This document shows positions 52,606 to 61,456 of a DNA stretch of 64,000 bases, piece after piece. Under the pieces are notes generated by a model. That model saw nothing but the letters and a program-made list of their open reading frames with translations. It had not been told where the DNA came from and searched no databases. Origin of the DNA: Pseudomonas sp. Irchel s3h14 (GTDB lineage Bacteria > Pseudomonadota > Gammaproteobacteria > Pseudomonadales > Pseudomonadaceae); assembly GCF_900187425.1 (NCBI RefSeq), contig NZ_FYDJ01000010.1, positions 62,001 to 126,000 on the forward strand, in the 5' to 3' direction. Position 1 is the stretch's first letter. Each line of letters opens with the position of its first letter. The position numbers were made by a program, and so were the translations under genes.

Positions 52606-53286
52606 ATGCGCATTATCGCCTTGGCATTTTTGCTTTGCGTGGCCAGTGTGAGCGAGGCTGCACAAATACCGCTTTCCGTCCTGCCGGGCGGCGCGGTGGT
52701 GTTCAAGCCGATCCAAAGCGTGCGTGAGCGCAAGTTTGCCGACCTGGTCCAACAGAAAACCGACTTCAGTTGCGGCGCCGCTGCGCTGGCGACGATATTG
52801 CGCCAGGCCTATTGGCTGGACGTGGACGAAGAACAAATCATCGAAGGCATGCTGGCACACTCCGACCAGGATCTTGTCCGCGTCCAGGGCTTCTCCATGC
52901 TCGACATGAAGCGTTACGTGGAGAGTATCGGCATGCGGGCCCGTGGCTATCGGGTCGCGACGGAAACCTTGAGCGAAATCAGAATTCCGGTGGTGGTACT
53001 CATGGATATCCGTGGCTACAAACATTTTGTGGTCATGCAAAGAGTTCATAAGGGCTGGGTATATATCGGAGATCCGGTACTCGGTCATAAACGTTACAAA
53101 GTCGAAGACTTTGTAAAAGGCTGGAACGGCATCATCTTTGCCGTCATCGGCCAGGGCTACGACAAAACCAATGCGTTGCTCGACCCACCCCTGCCACTGA
53201 CCGCCAAAAACCGCATCAACACCTTCAACCCGGTGCAAGACACAGAGTTGATGGATTTCGGATTCATCCAAAGCGACTTCTTCTAA
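52606..53286 (+). CDS. fapD: C39-type cysteine peptidase FapD
   Basis: 226 residues. Signal peptide (IIALAFLLCVASVSEA), then a peptidase_C39 domain with Cys56 in KTDFSCGAAALATIL, His in RGYKHFVVMQ and Asp in YIGDPVLG. FapD resembles proteases of bacteriocin transporters but has no transporter part; it is thought to process FapF or subunits in the periplasm. Located after the terminator-like hairpin that follows fapC. Confidence 0.92.
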   Translation: MRIIALAFLLCVASVSEAAQIPLSVLPGGAVVFKPIQSVRERKFADLVQQKTDFSCGAAALATILRQAYWLDVDEEQIIEGMLAHSDQDLVRVQGFSMLDMKRYVESIGMRARGYRVATETLSEIRIPVVVLMDIRGYKHFVVMQRVHKGWVYIGDPVLGHKRYKVEDFVKGWNGIIFAVIGQGYDKTNALLDPPLPLTAKNRINTFNPVQDTELMDFGFIQSDFF

Positions 53287-53320
53287 TAACAAGGGAGCAC
53301 GAGGCTCCGGGAGCATTCCA

Positions 53321-54061
53321 ATGAAGACTCCAATCTGGCTGGCGATGGTTTGCCTGGCCGCCAGCCTGCCGACCCAGGCACAGATATTCAAACCCATTGA
53401 ACTGAACGATCAGGAATTGGCGAGCCTGCGAGGCCGCTATGTCATGCCTGGACGGATCATCAGTTTCGGCATTGTCATGACCAGCACTTGGCAAAATGCC
53501 AACGGTGAAGTGATCGGGGCAACTTCCTCGATGCAAATTCAACAATCGACCATCACGCCACAGTTCTATGTGTCGATAATCAACGAAAAAGGTAATGGCT
53601 CAGCGAGTTCGCAAGGCACCGGCATCGTCATCGGCGGCAGCGGCCTGAACAGCACCGAAGGCGTCACTCAAGTCGTGCGTGCTGCCGGCGACCATAACGC
53701 TGCCTACAACAACGTTGATATCACCGTCACAAGGGCTAACCAAGCGCCAACAACGCAACAGCAGGGCCAGGCATTGGCCGCAGGCTCGACGTTGGTCGAC
53801 GCCAATGGCGCGGGCTCGCTGAGCATTTCCTCGGCCGGTACGGGTGTGCAACTCAACATCGTGGCCAACAACAACCAGGGCAGTACCGTACAACGCCTGG
53901 GCCAGGGTGGACTGATGCAGAACACGACGTTGCTGGGCGGTGGTAACCAGGTCCGCAACCTCACGTCCCTCAATGTCGTGCTGCGTGACAACGTGGCGAC
54001 AGGCGGGTCGCTGAACGGCAACCTGGACCAGCTCAAAGGTCTTCGCACTCAGGGATTCTGA
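53321..54061 (+). CDS. fapE: Fap fibre-associated protein FapE
   Basis: 246 residues. Signal peptide (PIWLAMVCLAASLPTQA), then an N-terminal segment LNDQELASLRGRYVMPGRI, and a beta-rich, Asn/Thr/Gly-rich middle (VVRAAGDHNAAYNNVDITV, VQLNIVANNNQGSTVQRLG). FapE is secreted and found as a minor part of Fap fibres. It also binds other Fap components. Translation is likely coupled to fapD (34 bp apart). Confidence 0.9.
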   Translation: MKTPIWLAMVCLAASLPTQAQIFKPIELNDQELASLRGRYVMPGRIISFGIVMTSTWQNANGEVIGATSSMQIQQSTITPQFYVSIINEKGNGSASSQGTGIVIGGSGLNSTEGVTQVVRAAGDHNAAYNNVDITVTRANQAPTTQQQGQALAAGSTLVDANGAGSLSISSAGTGVQLNIVANNNQGSTVQRLGQGGLMQNTTLLGGGNQVRNLTSLNVVLRDNVATGGSLNGNLDQLKGLRTQGF

Positions 54062-54107
54062 TCTACGCTCAGTCTCATCAGATGAAGTCAGTAGGGACGG
54101 CTAACCC

Positions 54108-55388
54108 ATGCACCGATCGTTGACGTTCAGAGCCATCGTTTGTTTGAGTAGCCTGGCCCCGGCGACACTGCTATACGCAGCACCGGACCCCCAGGTCGAG
54201 ATGCTAAAACAAGAACTCATGGAGTTGAAACAACGTTACGAAGCACAACAGAACGCGCTGATGGTACTCGAGCAACGCGTTCGCCAAGTCGAAGAAACAC
54301 CTGCGACACCGGCTCCCAAACGCCTGACCAAATCCCCTGCCGAAACGACCAGGGGTGGCCAGACGGTGGCCGCCGGTGCGCCGGGAACCACAGGCAGTTC
54401 ATACGGCCAATCGCTCAAGGATGATTCGGAGCCTGCGCAAAGCGTTTCCAACCTGTATGACGAAGCCAGCGGCTTCTTCGGTGGCGGCAAGTTCAGCTTC
54501 GAAACCGGCCTGACCTACACGCACTACGATACCCGTGCGTTGGTACTCAACGGCTTCCTGGCACTGGACTCGATTTTCCTCGGCAACATCAACATCGACC
54601 GTATCAAGTCGGATAACTGGACCCTGGACCTGACCGCCCGCTACAACACGGGACAACGCTGGCAGTTCGACATTAACGTCCCCGTGGTTTATCGCGAATC
54701 AACGTATTCCTCCGGTGGCGCCGGTGGCGCAGGCCCGGTGACCTCGGACGCCACCGTTACCCGCGACCCGACCATCGGCGATGTGAACGTTGGCGTTGCT
54801 TACAAGTTTCTGGATGAGTCGGCCAACCTGCCCGATGCGGTCGTTACACTGCGCGTCAAGGCGCCGACCGGTGATGACCCTTACGGCATCAAACTGGTCA
54901 ATGACCCCAGCAACGATAACCTCTCGGTACCCGAGGACTTGCCTACCGGCAATGGTGTCTGGGCGATCACCCCGGGTATCTCGCTGGTCAAGACCTTCGA
55001 CCCGGCCGTGCTGTTCGGCAGCCTGTCCTACACCTACAACATTGAAGACTCTTTCAGCGACATCAGCCCTCAGGTCAACTCCAAGGTGCCCGGTGATGTG
55101 AAACTGGGCAATTCCTGGCAGGTCGGCGCCGGCATTGCTTTCGCCTTGAACGAGAAGATGAGTATGTCGTTCTCGTTCACCGACCAGTTCGCCAGCAAGA
55201 GCAAGATCAAGCCGGACGGTGGCGATTGGCAATCGATTACCAACAGCGATTACAACTCGGCTAACTTCAACATCGGCATGACCCTGGCAGCAACCGATAA
55301 CCTGACGATCGTTCCCAACCTGGCCATCGGTCTGACCGACGACTCGCCAGACTTTTCCTTCAGCCTGAAATTCCCGTACTACTTCTGA
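54108..55388 (+). CDS. fapF: Outer-membrane Fap exporter FapF
   Basis: 426 residues. Signal peptide, then a coiled coil (QVEMLKQELMELKQRYEAQQ) and a linker, then an outer-membrane beta-barrel from about residue 120 (FSFETGLTYTHYDTRALVL... to FSLKFPYYF with a terminal aromatic). FapF is the trimeric channel that lets FapB, C and E out; the coiled coil gates it from the periplasm. Last gene of the operon and followed by a good terminator. Confidence 0.93.
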   Translation: MHRSLTFRAIVCLSSLAPATLLYAAPDPQVEMLKQELMELKQRYEAQQNALMVLEQRVRQVEETPATPAPKRLTKSPAETTRGGQTVAAGAPGTTGSSYGQSLKDDSEPAQSVSNLYDEASGFFGGGKFSFETGLTYTHYDTRALVLNGFLALDSIFLGNINIDRIKSDNWTLDLTARYNTGQRWQFDINVPVVYRESTYSSGGAGGAGPVTSDATVTRDPTIGDVNVGVAYKFLDESANLPDAVVTLRVKAPTGDDPYGIKLVNDPSNDNLSVPEDLPTGNGVWAITPGISLVKTFDPAVLFGSLSYTYNIEDSFSDISPQVNSKVPGDVKLGNSWQVGAGIAFALNEKMSMSFSFTDQFASKSKIKPDGGDWQSITNSDYNSANFNIGMTLAATDNLTIVPNLAIGLTDDSPDFSFSLKFPYYF

Positions 55389-55399
55389 TCCACAACAAC

Positions 55400-55440
55400 A
55401 AAGCCCCGCTGCGACTTCAATCCCAGCGGGGCTTTTTTTG
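55400..55440 (+). terminator. Terminator of the fap operon
   Basis: AAGCCCCGCTG and CAGCGGGGCTT pair, followed by T7, 12 bases after the fapF stop. It lies between two convergent genes and may also stop transcripts of the regulator gene. Confidence 0.9.
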
Positions 55441-55471
55441 TTGTAGATCAAAAGATCTTTAGATCTTGCGT

Positions 55472-56797
55472 CTAACGTATCTGATGCTTGTGCAACAAAC
55501 GGTAGAAGGTAGGCCTGGATATCCCCAACACCTTGGCGGCGATGCTCAAATTATCACTGTGGCGGTTAAGTACATCGTACAAGGCCTGGCGCTCTGCCCG
55601 GTGCTTGTAGTCTTCCAGTGTGCCTATCGGCGCGGCAATGGCCTGCGGTCTGATCAGCCCCAGGTCTCGCGCTTCGATCTGCCGGCCTTCGGCCAGTACC
55701 AACCCGCGACGTACCCGGTTGGCCAGCTCGCGCACATTGCCCGGCCAGTCATGCTTGCCCATGGCAATCAAGGCGTCTTCACTGAAGCTGCGCGGACGGC
55801 GGCCGGTTTCATGGCTGTAGAAATGGGAAAAGTGGTTGGCCAGCATCGACAGATCACCATTGCGTTCACGCAGGGGCGCGGTCGCGACCTGCAACACGTT
55901 CAGGCGGTAATACAGATCTTCACGAAAGCGTTTCTTCTCGATCGCGGCCTCAAGGTCGACATGGGTCGCGGCCAACACCCGCACATCCACGGGAATCGGC
56001 TGGCTGCCGCCCACCCGCTCGATGTGCTTTTCCTGGAGGAAACGCAACAGGTTCGCCTGCAGTTCCAGGGGCAGATCACCGATTTCGTCGAGAAACAGCG
56101 TGCCACCGTTAGCCGCTTCGATCCGCCCGACCTTGCGTTGATGGGCGCCAGTAAAAGCACCCTTCTCGTGGCCAAACAGTTCGGACTGGATCAAGTGTTC
56201 GGGAATTGCGCCGCAATTGATCGCGACAAAGGGTTTGCTGTGACGTTGGGATTGTCGATGGAGCGTGCGGGCTACCAGTTCTTTACCGGTACCGCTTTCA
56301 CCACGGATCAATACCGGAGACTCGGTGGGCGCCAGCTTGCTCAGCAATTTGCGCAGTTCGCGAATGGGTTTGCTGTCGCCAAGCAGCTCGTGTTCAGGCT
56401 GATCAATGTGAACCGTGCCCTGCCCACGCAGGCGGGCCATTCCGAACGCTCGGCCCAGCGTCACCTGAACCCGGGACACATCGAATGGCAAGGTATGGAA
56501 ATCGAAGAACCATTCGCAGACAAAGTCCCCGACATTTTGCAATCGCAGGACTTCCTGGTTGAGTACGGCGATCCACTCGGTACCGCTACGGCTGATGAGC
56601 TCTTTGACGGCTTCCGGGTGTTCGAGTTGAAAAGGCTGCAAACGCAACAGGCCGACGTCGCAAGTTTTGTCCCCTGCGTTTTCCAGGCTGCAGCTGTCAA
56701 CATCCCAACCCACGGAGCGTAGACCCGGCAATAGACGACGACAGTCGTCGCAGGGGTCTACTACTAACAGACGTCGTAAGGCAGGCACTTCGATCAT
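55472..56797 (-). CDS. Sigma-54-dependent enhancer-binding regulator, VpsR-like
   Basis: 441 residues from ATG 56797 after AAGGA. Residues 1-130 form a degenerate receiver-like domain (RRLLVVDPCDDCRRLL) whose expected phosphorylation site appears to be Arg in LLRLQPF, so control by ligand is more likely than by phosphorylation; VpsR responds to c-di-GMP. AAA+ domain 140-365: Walker A GESGTGKE (166-173), sigma-54 loop GAFTGA (213-218), Walker B LFLDEI. C-terminal Fis HTH (NLSIAAKVLGISRPTFYRLL). It is convergent with fap and is a good candidate to activate the sigma-54-type promoter before fapA. Confidence 0.85.
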   Translation of the reverse strand: MIEVPALRRLLVVDPCDDCRRLLPGLRSVGWDVDSCSLENAGDKTCDVGLLRLQPFQLEHPEAVKELISRSGTEWIAVLNQEVLRLQNVGDFVCEWFFDFHTLPFDVSRVQVTLGRAFGMARLRGQGTVHIDQPEHELLGDSKPIRELRKLLSKLAPTESPVLIRGESGTGKELVARTLHRQSQRHSKPFVAINCGAIPEHLIQSELFGHEKGAFTGAHQRKVGRIEAANGGTLFLDEIGDLPLELQANLLRFLQEKHIERVGGSQPIPVDVRVLAATHVDLEAAIEKKRFREDLYYRLNVLQVATAPLRERNGDLSMLANHFSHFYSHETGRRPRSFSEDALIAMGKHDWPGNVRELANRVRRGLVLAEGRQIEARDLGLIRPQAIAAPIGTLEDYKHRAERQALYDVLNRHSDNLSIAAKVLGISRPTFYRLLHKHQIR

Positions 56798-57138
56798 GAC
56801 TGTTCCTTGGCGCCAAATTTATGAAATTTTATTAAAAACAGTCGTTTGGCGGGTCTGGCTGTAACGTTAGCAATATTTTGACGTGACCTTGTACCGTTTG
56901 ACTATAGAGCGGTTGCGTTATTAGTTATAAGAAGCGTTTAGTCAGTTACCTAACGAGTCCTTCCTTTCATTCAGCTTTCAAAGTCTGTCCACGCCTTGAG
57001 CCAATGAAAAAAAGTTGATATTTCTTTTACTTGTATGTGACCCGCCCCCCGGTTGCGGACATCAGTACAAGTAACCAGCCGAACGGTAAGCCCAACCGAC
57101 GGCACATCACTTGATTGGGCATACAGAGAGAAAAACCC
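56798..57138. other. Divergent intergenic region
   Basis: 341 AT-rich bases between the regulator and the small protein gene. It contains the SD of the regulator at its left end and of the small gene at its right. No promoter could be picked with confidence, and there is no repeat. Confidence 0.4.
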
Positions 57139-57408
57139 ATGAACGCCCCGCTCCGCATCAACGAAGCTCTTTTGATTGCCGACCGCGCATTCCAACCGTT
57201 CCAATGCGTGGCCTGGGCCCCACAAGACGGCAATGGCGAACTCAGCCTGACCGTTATCGATCGCACCAACACCCGCAGCATCGGCCGCAAGCAGATCCCA
57301 AGCAGTGCCTATACCGATCCTGCGCAACTTGAATGCCTGCTTGAAGCGGCACGTGCGGAATTGAGCGAGGAGGGTTACAAACTCCAATCGTGGTCGATGC
57401 CACACTAA
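57139..57408 (+). CDS. Small conserved protein, unknown
   Basis: 89 residues from ATG 57139, with GAGAG upstream. It starts MNAPLRINEALLIADRAF and continues as an alpha/beta chain of 89 residues with an even composition and no signal peptide or cysteine pair, apart from two Cys. It looks like a soluble cytoplasmic protein and has the codon use of its neighbours. No function is suggested. A stem-loop follows at 57416-57439. Confidence 0.65.
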   Translation: MNAPLRINEALLIADRAFQPFQCVAWAPQDGNGELSLTVIDRTNTRSIGRKQIPSSAYTDPAQLECLLEAARAELSEEGYKLQSWSMPH

Positions 57409-57415
57409 GCGTTTT

Positions 57416-57439
57416 GCGGGTTACCAAACGGTAACCCGC
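57416..57439. terminator. Stem-loop after the small protein gene
   Basis: GCGGGTTACC-AAAC-GGTAACCCGC is a perfect 10-bp stem eight bases after the stop codon. It lacks a T tract, so it is a transcript-end structure of uncertain terminator activity. Confidence 0.55.
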
Positions 57440-57647
57440 GCCCTCCCCCGATTATTATTCGAACTTGCACGCGCCCAACTACTTGGCAGGCTTGTCAGTG
57501 GTTCGAAAAGACACTGTTCTGGCACACAGCGACCCTCCGCCTGTTAGTTATGACAGTTGTGCAATCAGGCGTTCAGGGATTGAATGTTTCCTTATACAGT
57601 CGCCACCCAAACTCCCGGTTCAGGACGACTCGCAAGGAGCTGCGTGC

Positions 57648-58937
57648 ATGTCAATCCAGACCGCGTTTGCATTACCGGCAACACTGAGTAACGCCGGGAA
57701 ACTTGATACAACCTTTGCCTCGTCTGGCAAAACCCAGGTGTATTTCGCTGGCAGCCTCTCAAGCATGGCCAACGGGGTCGCGATTGATTCACGTGGCAGG
57801 TTGCTCGTGGCGGCCAAGGTCGGAACGCCAGGCGGTAGCCGCTTCGGTCTGGCACGCTTGCTCGAGGACGGCTCGGCAGATCTGGCGTTCGGCAATCAAG
57901 GCAGCGTCATCGGGCAATTTGAACACGGCTTCGAGGCCATGGCCGGCAAAGTCCACGTACTGCCCGATGGGCACATTCTGGTCGCCGGCCTGCACTACGA
58001 AAATGCTCACCGGACACTGCCCGCCCTCGCCCTGTTCGATCAGCATGGTCGGCCGGTTCAATGTTTTGGCGACAATGGCCGCTGCGTCGTGCGTCTGCCG
58101 GGCGGTCTTTCCCAAGGCGTGCGTGACACTTGGCTACCCCCCGGCGTATCGGGCGCAGAAGGCTGTGATATCTGCGTGCAGGAGGATGGTCGAATCCTGC
58201 TGCAGGCCAATCATCACTTCGAACTGTCCGATCATGTCGGCATGCTGATACGCCTCAACACCGACGGCTCGCTGGACGACACCTTCAACGGTCGTGGCTT
58301 CGTGATTGTCAGGCACTTGTTGATGAACACCTGGCTCAGCAGCCTGATGGTGCAACGAGACGGCCGGATCCTGGTGGGCGGATCGATCAACTTTCCTGAA
58401 GAAGGTCTGCTGGCCCGCTATCACATCGACGGCAGGCTCGACGATTGTTTCGCCGTGGATGGTTTCATGACCTTCAAGGCACGTGGGTATAGCGCTCAGG
58501 TCAGCCAGATCGTCCAACAGGAAAATGGCGATGTGCAGTGTTTTGGCAGCAGCCGCGACCCGATGCATTGCCTGGCACTGAAAGTACACAGCAACGGTCG
58601 CCCGGACATTCATTGCAATGGAGGCCAGGCCCGATTGCTGGAGATCGGTCACCGCGGCTGCCAGTGGACCGACGCACAGGCACTGCCGGACGGCCGCGTG
58701 GTGACGGTCGGGGCCACGATCGGCGGCGTCGAAGCGGATTTCATTCTGGCGCGGTATCTGCCCAAAGGGCAGCTCGATCGCAGCTTCGGCAAAGGCGCCG
58801 GCTGGGTTCGCACACGCCTGGGCCGCAGTCTGGACACCGCGACTTCAGTGGTCATGCAGGCCGATGGAAACATCGTGGTCGGAGGCTATTCACTGGACGG
58901 CAACTATCGAGCGGTCGTCGCACGCTATCTGGGGTAG
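57648..58937 (+). CDS. Delta-60 repeat beta-propeller-like protein
   Basis: 429 residues from ATG 57648, with AAGGAG eight bases before it. About seven delta-60 (DUF5122) repeats are visible through their GxLDxxFxxxG units: GKLDTTFASSGKT, GSADLAFGNQG, GSLDDTFNGRGF, GRLDDCFAVDGF, GQLDRSFGKGAG, each followed by a LPDGRIL-like strand. Such repeats form beta-propellers and are usually in large exported proteins of soil bacteria. Here there is no signal peptide. Function unknown. It is followed by nhaB after 78 bp. Confidence 0.8.
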   Translation: MSIQTAFALPATLSNAGKLDTTFASSGKTQVYFAGSLSSMANGVAIDSRGRLLVAAKVGTPGGSRFGLARLLEDGSADLAFGNQGSVIGQFEHGFEAMAGKVHVLPDGHILVAGLHYENAHRTLPALALFDQHGRPVQCFGDNGRCVVRLPGGLSQGVRDTWLPPGVSGAEGCDICVQEDGRILLQANHHFELSDHVGMLIRLNTDGSLDDTFNGRGFVIVRHLLMNTWLSSLMVQRDGRILVGGSINFPEEGLLARYHIDGRLDDCFAVDGFMTFKARGYSAQVSQIVQQENGDVQCFGSSRDPMHCLALKVHSNGRPDIHCNGGQARLLEIGHRGCQWTDAQALPDGRVVTVGATIGGVEADFILARYLPKGQLDRSFGKGAGWVRTRLGRSLDTATSVVMQADGNIVVGGYSLDGNYRAVVARYLG

Positions 58938-59015
58938 GCCTGCACAGTTTTCCTACACTTGATCTTCCCTCCCGCTTACGGCAAGTTGCGCGCTTCTTAA
59001 TACAAGGAGTAGCCG

Positions 59016-60518
59016 ATGCCCGGTTCAATGGCTCAGGCGTTCGCACACAATTTTCTCGGACATTCACCCCGCTGGTACAAGGCAAGCATTGTCGGTTTCC
59101 TGATTCTCAACGCACTGGTGTTGTGGACCGTCGGCCCGGTGGCGGCTGGCTGGCTGCTGGTGCTGGAGTTCATCTTCACCCTGGCCATGGCGCTCAAGTG
59201 TTATCCGTTAATGCCCGGTGGCCTGCTGTTGATCGAAGCACTGTTGCTGAAGATGACCACGCCCCAGGCACTCTACGACGAGCTGGTGCACAACTTCCCG
59301 GTGATCCTGCTGCTGATGTTCATGGTGGCCGGCATCTACTTCATGAAAGACCTGCTGCTGTTTCTGTTCTCACGACTGCTGCTCGGGGTTCGCTCCAAGG
59401 CGCTGCTGGCGTTGATGTTCTGCTTCCTGTCGGCGTTTCTGTCGGCGTTTCTCGATGCCTTGACCGTGACCGCCGTGATCATCAGTGCAGCCGTCGGGTT
59501 TTACTCGGTGTATCACCGCGTCGCCTCCGGCAACGATCCGCGTCAGGACAGCGAGTTTGGCGATGACCAGCACCTGCCCACACTCCATCACGCCGACCTC
59601 GAACAATTTCGCGCCTTTCTGCGCAGCCTGCTGATGCACGGCGCCGTGGGTACCGCACTGGGCGGTGTTTGCACATTGGTCGGTGAGCCGCAGAACCTGC
59701 TGATCGGCCACGAGATGGGCTGGCACTTCTCTGAGTTCTTTCTGAAAGTCGCCCCGGTTTCATTGCCGGTCCTGGTGGCAGGCCTGGTGACCTGCGTCCT
59801 GCTGGAGAAACTTCGCTGGTTCGGTTACGGCACGCTGTTACCGGACAACGTGCGTGCAGTTCTGGCCAAATACGCCGCCGAAGACAATGCCGAACGCACC
59901 TCGCGCCAACGTGCAGCACTCATCGTGCAGGGATTGGCAGCGCTGATTCTGATTGCGGGGTTGGCGTTCCACGTTGCTGAGGTCGGCCTGATCGGCTTGA
60001 TGGTGATCGTGCTGATCACCGCATTCACTGGCATCACCGACGAGCACCGTATCGGCAACGCGTTCAAGGACGCCATGCCGTTCACAGCGCTGCTGGTGGT
60101 GTTTTTCGCGGTGGTGGCGGTGATTCACGATCAGCAACTGTTCACGCCTTTGATCCAGTGGGTGCTGGCGCTGCCAGCGGATCAACAGCCGGGCATGCTG
60201 TTTATTGCCAACGGCTTGCTGTCGGCCATCAGCGACAACGTGTTCGTCGCGACCATTTACATCACCGAAGTCAAACAGGCCTTCATCTCTGGCCACATGA
60301 GCCGTGAGCATTTCGAGACGCTGGCGATTGCGATCAACACCGGCACCAACCTGCCGAGCGTGGCGACGCCCAATGGTCAGGCTGCGTTTCTGTTCCTGCT
60401 GACCTCGGCGATTGCACCGCTGATTCGCCTGTCGTACGGGCGGATGGTGTGGATGGCGTTGCCATACACCGTGGTGATGGGTGTTCTTGGCTGGTATGCA
60501 GTGAGTTTCTGGCTTTGA
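59016..60518 (+). CDS. nhaB: Sodium/proton antiporter NhaB
   Basis: 500 residues from ATG 59016 after AAGGAG. Many hydrophobic helices, N-terminal AHNFLGHSPRWYKASIVGFL and the NhaB patterns DALTVTAVIISAAVGFY, CTLVGEPQNLLIGHEMGWHF and ATPNGQAAFLFLLTS. It exchanges Na+ (or Li+) for H+ at the inner membrane for pH and salt control. Monocistronic, followed by an imperfect REP-like repeat. Confidence 0.95.
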   Translation: MPGSMAQAFAHNFLGHSPRWYKASIVGFLILNALVLWTVGPVAAGWLLVLEFIFTLAMALKCYPLMPGGLLLIEALLLKMTTPQALYDELVHNFPVILLLMFMVAGIYFMKDLLLFLFSRLLLGVRSKALLALMFCFLSAFLSAFLDALTVTAVIISAAVGFYSVYHRVASGNDPRQDSEFGDDQHLPTLHHADLEQFRAFLRSLLMHGAVGTALGGVCTLVGEPQNLLIGHEMGWHFSEFFLKVAPVSLPVLVAGLVTCVLLEKLRWFGYGTLLPDNVRAVLAKYAAEDNAERTSRQRAALIVQGLAALILIAGLAFHVAEVGLIGLMVIVLITAFTGITDEHRIGNAFKDAMPFTALLVVFFAVVAVIHDQQLFTPLIQWVLALPADQQPGMLFIANGLLSAISDNVFVATIYITEVKQAFISGHMSREHFETLAIAINTGTNLPSVATPNGQAAFLFLLTSAIAPLIRLSYGRMVWMALPYTVVMGVLGWYAVSFWL

Positions 60519-60532
60519 ATCAACAGGATTGA

Positions 60533-60617
60533 CGCCTTCGCGGGCAAGCCTCGCTCCTACAGATTTACCGCTGACCTGTAGGAGCGAGCGGTGCGGCGAT
60601 CCGACTTGCCCGCGAAG
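60533..60617. repeat. REP-like inverted repeat after nhaB
   Basis: CGCCTTCGCGGGCAAGCCTC and GACTTGCCCGCGAAG, with TGTAGGAGCGAG and CTCGCTCCTACA inside. The right arm carries an extra GGTGCGGCGATCC stretch. Confidence 0.75.
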
Positions 60618-60631
60618 AACGATGACGCGGT

Positions 60632-61456
60632 TTAACCTGCGTACAGGATATAGCGCTCGATTGCCTGCGCCGCGCCGTCTTCGGTATTGGCGCCAGTCAC
60701 CACATCGGCCTGGCGCTTCACTGCCTCTTCCGACTGCCCCATGGCGATCGACAAGCCTGCGCGGTGAAACATCGCCGGGTCGTTGCCGCCATCGCCCAGC
60801 GCCGCAGTCTGCTCCAGCGGCACACCGAGAAATTCGGCCAGTGTCGCCAGCGCTGCGCCCTTGTTGGCTTGCATCGCCGTCACGTCCAGGTACACCGGTT
60901 GTGAACGCGAGACCTGCGCCTGGCCCTCGACCTTGGGCAGCAACTGCGCCTCCAGCTCAATCAACAACTCGGCGTTGTTGCTGGCGGCGACAATCTTGTC
61001 GATACGTTCCAGATACGGCTCGAAACACTCGACCACCACCGGTGGATACCCCAGGCCATGCTGCTCCCGTGGAACCATGGGACCGGTCGGGTCCTTCGCT
61101 AACCAGTCGCCACCGCTGAACACCCAAACCTCGATGTCCGGTTGATCGGCAAACAGCGCCAACGTGGTCAGCGCCGCCGTTGCCGGCAAGTAATGCGCAA
61201 CCAGCAAACTGCCGTCCGGATTGACGATGGTGCCGCCATTGAACGCTGCCGTTGGCAGGTCGACGCCCAGGGCTTCAATCTGCTGCAACATGGCTTTGGG
61301 TGGACGACCGGTGGCCAGGCTGAACAGCACGCCTGCTTCGCGCAAGGAACGGACCGCTTCGATTGTGCGTTGGCTGAGGCTGTGATCGGGCAGCAACAAG
61401 GTGCCGTCCATATCACTGAGTAAAAAACGGATGGGAGGCTGCGGTGCGTCACTCAT
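60632..61456 (-). CDS. Cof-type HAD hydrolase
   Basis: 274 residues. HAD motifs: DMDGTLL (nucleophile Asp), LATGRPPKAM, and GDGGNDPAMFHRAG near the end. Cof-like phosphatases act on sugar or coenzyme phosphates. It overlaps the zwf stop as ATGA and is the last gene of the gnd-zwf operon, suggesting a role in sugar phosphate metabolism. Substrate not known. A REP element follows. Confidence 0.9.
   Translation of the reverse strand: MSDAPQPPIRFLLSDMDGTLLLPDHSLSQRTIEAVRSLREAGVLFSLATGRPPKAMLQQIEALGVDLPTAAFNGGTIVNPDGSLLVAHYLPATAALTTLALFADQPDIEVWVFSGGDWLAKDPTGPMVPREQHGLGYPPVVVECFEPYLERIDKIVAASNNAELLIELEAQLLPKVEGQAQVSRSQPVYLDVTAMQANKGAALATLAEFLGVPLEQTAALGDGGNDPAMFHRAGLSIAMGQSEEAVKRQADVVTGANTEDGAAQAIERYILYAG

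Noticed and set aside
55441..55471. AAAGATCTTTAGATCTT stretch after the fap terminator as an operator
   Set aside because: Short AT-rich self-complementary run in a convergent intergenic gap, with no promoter next to it.
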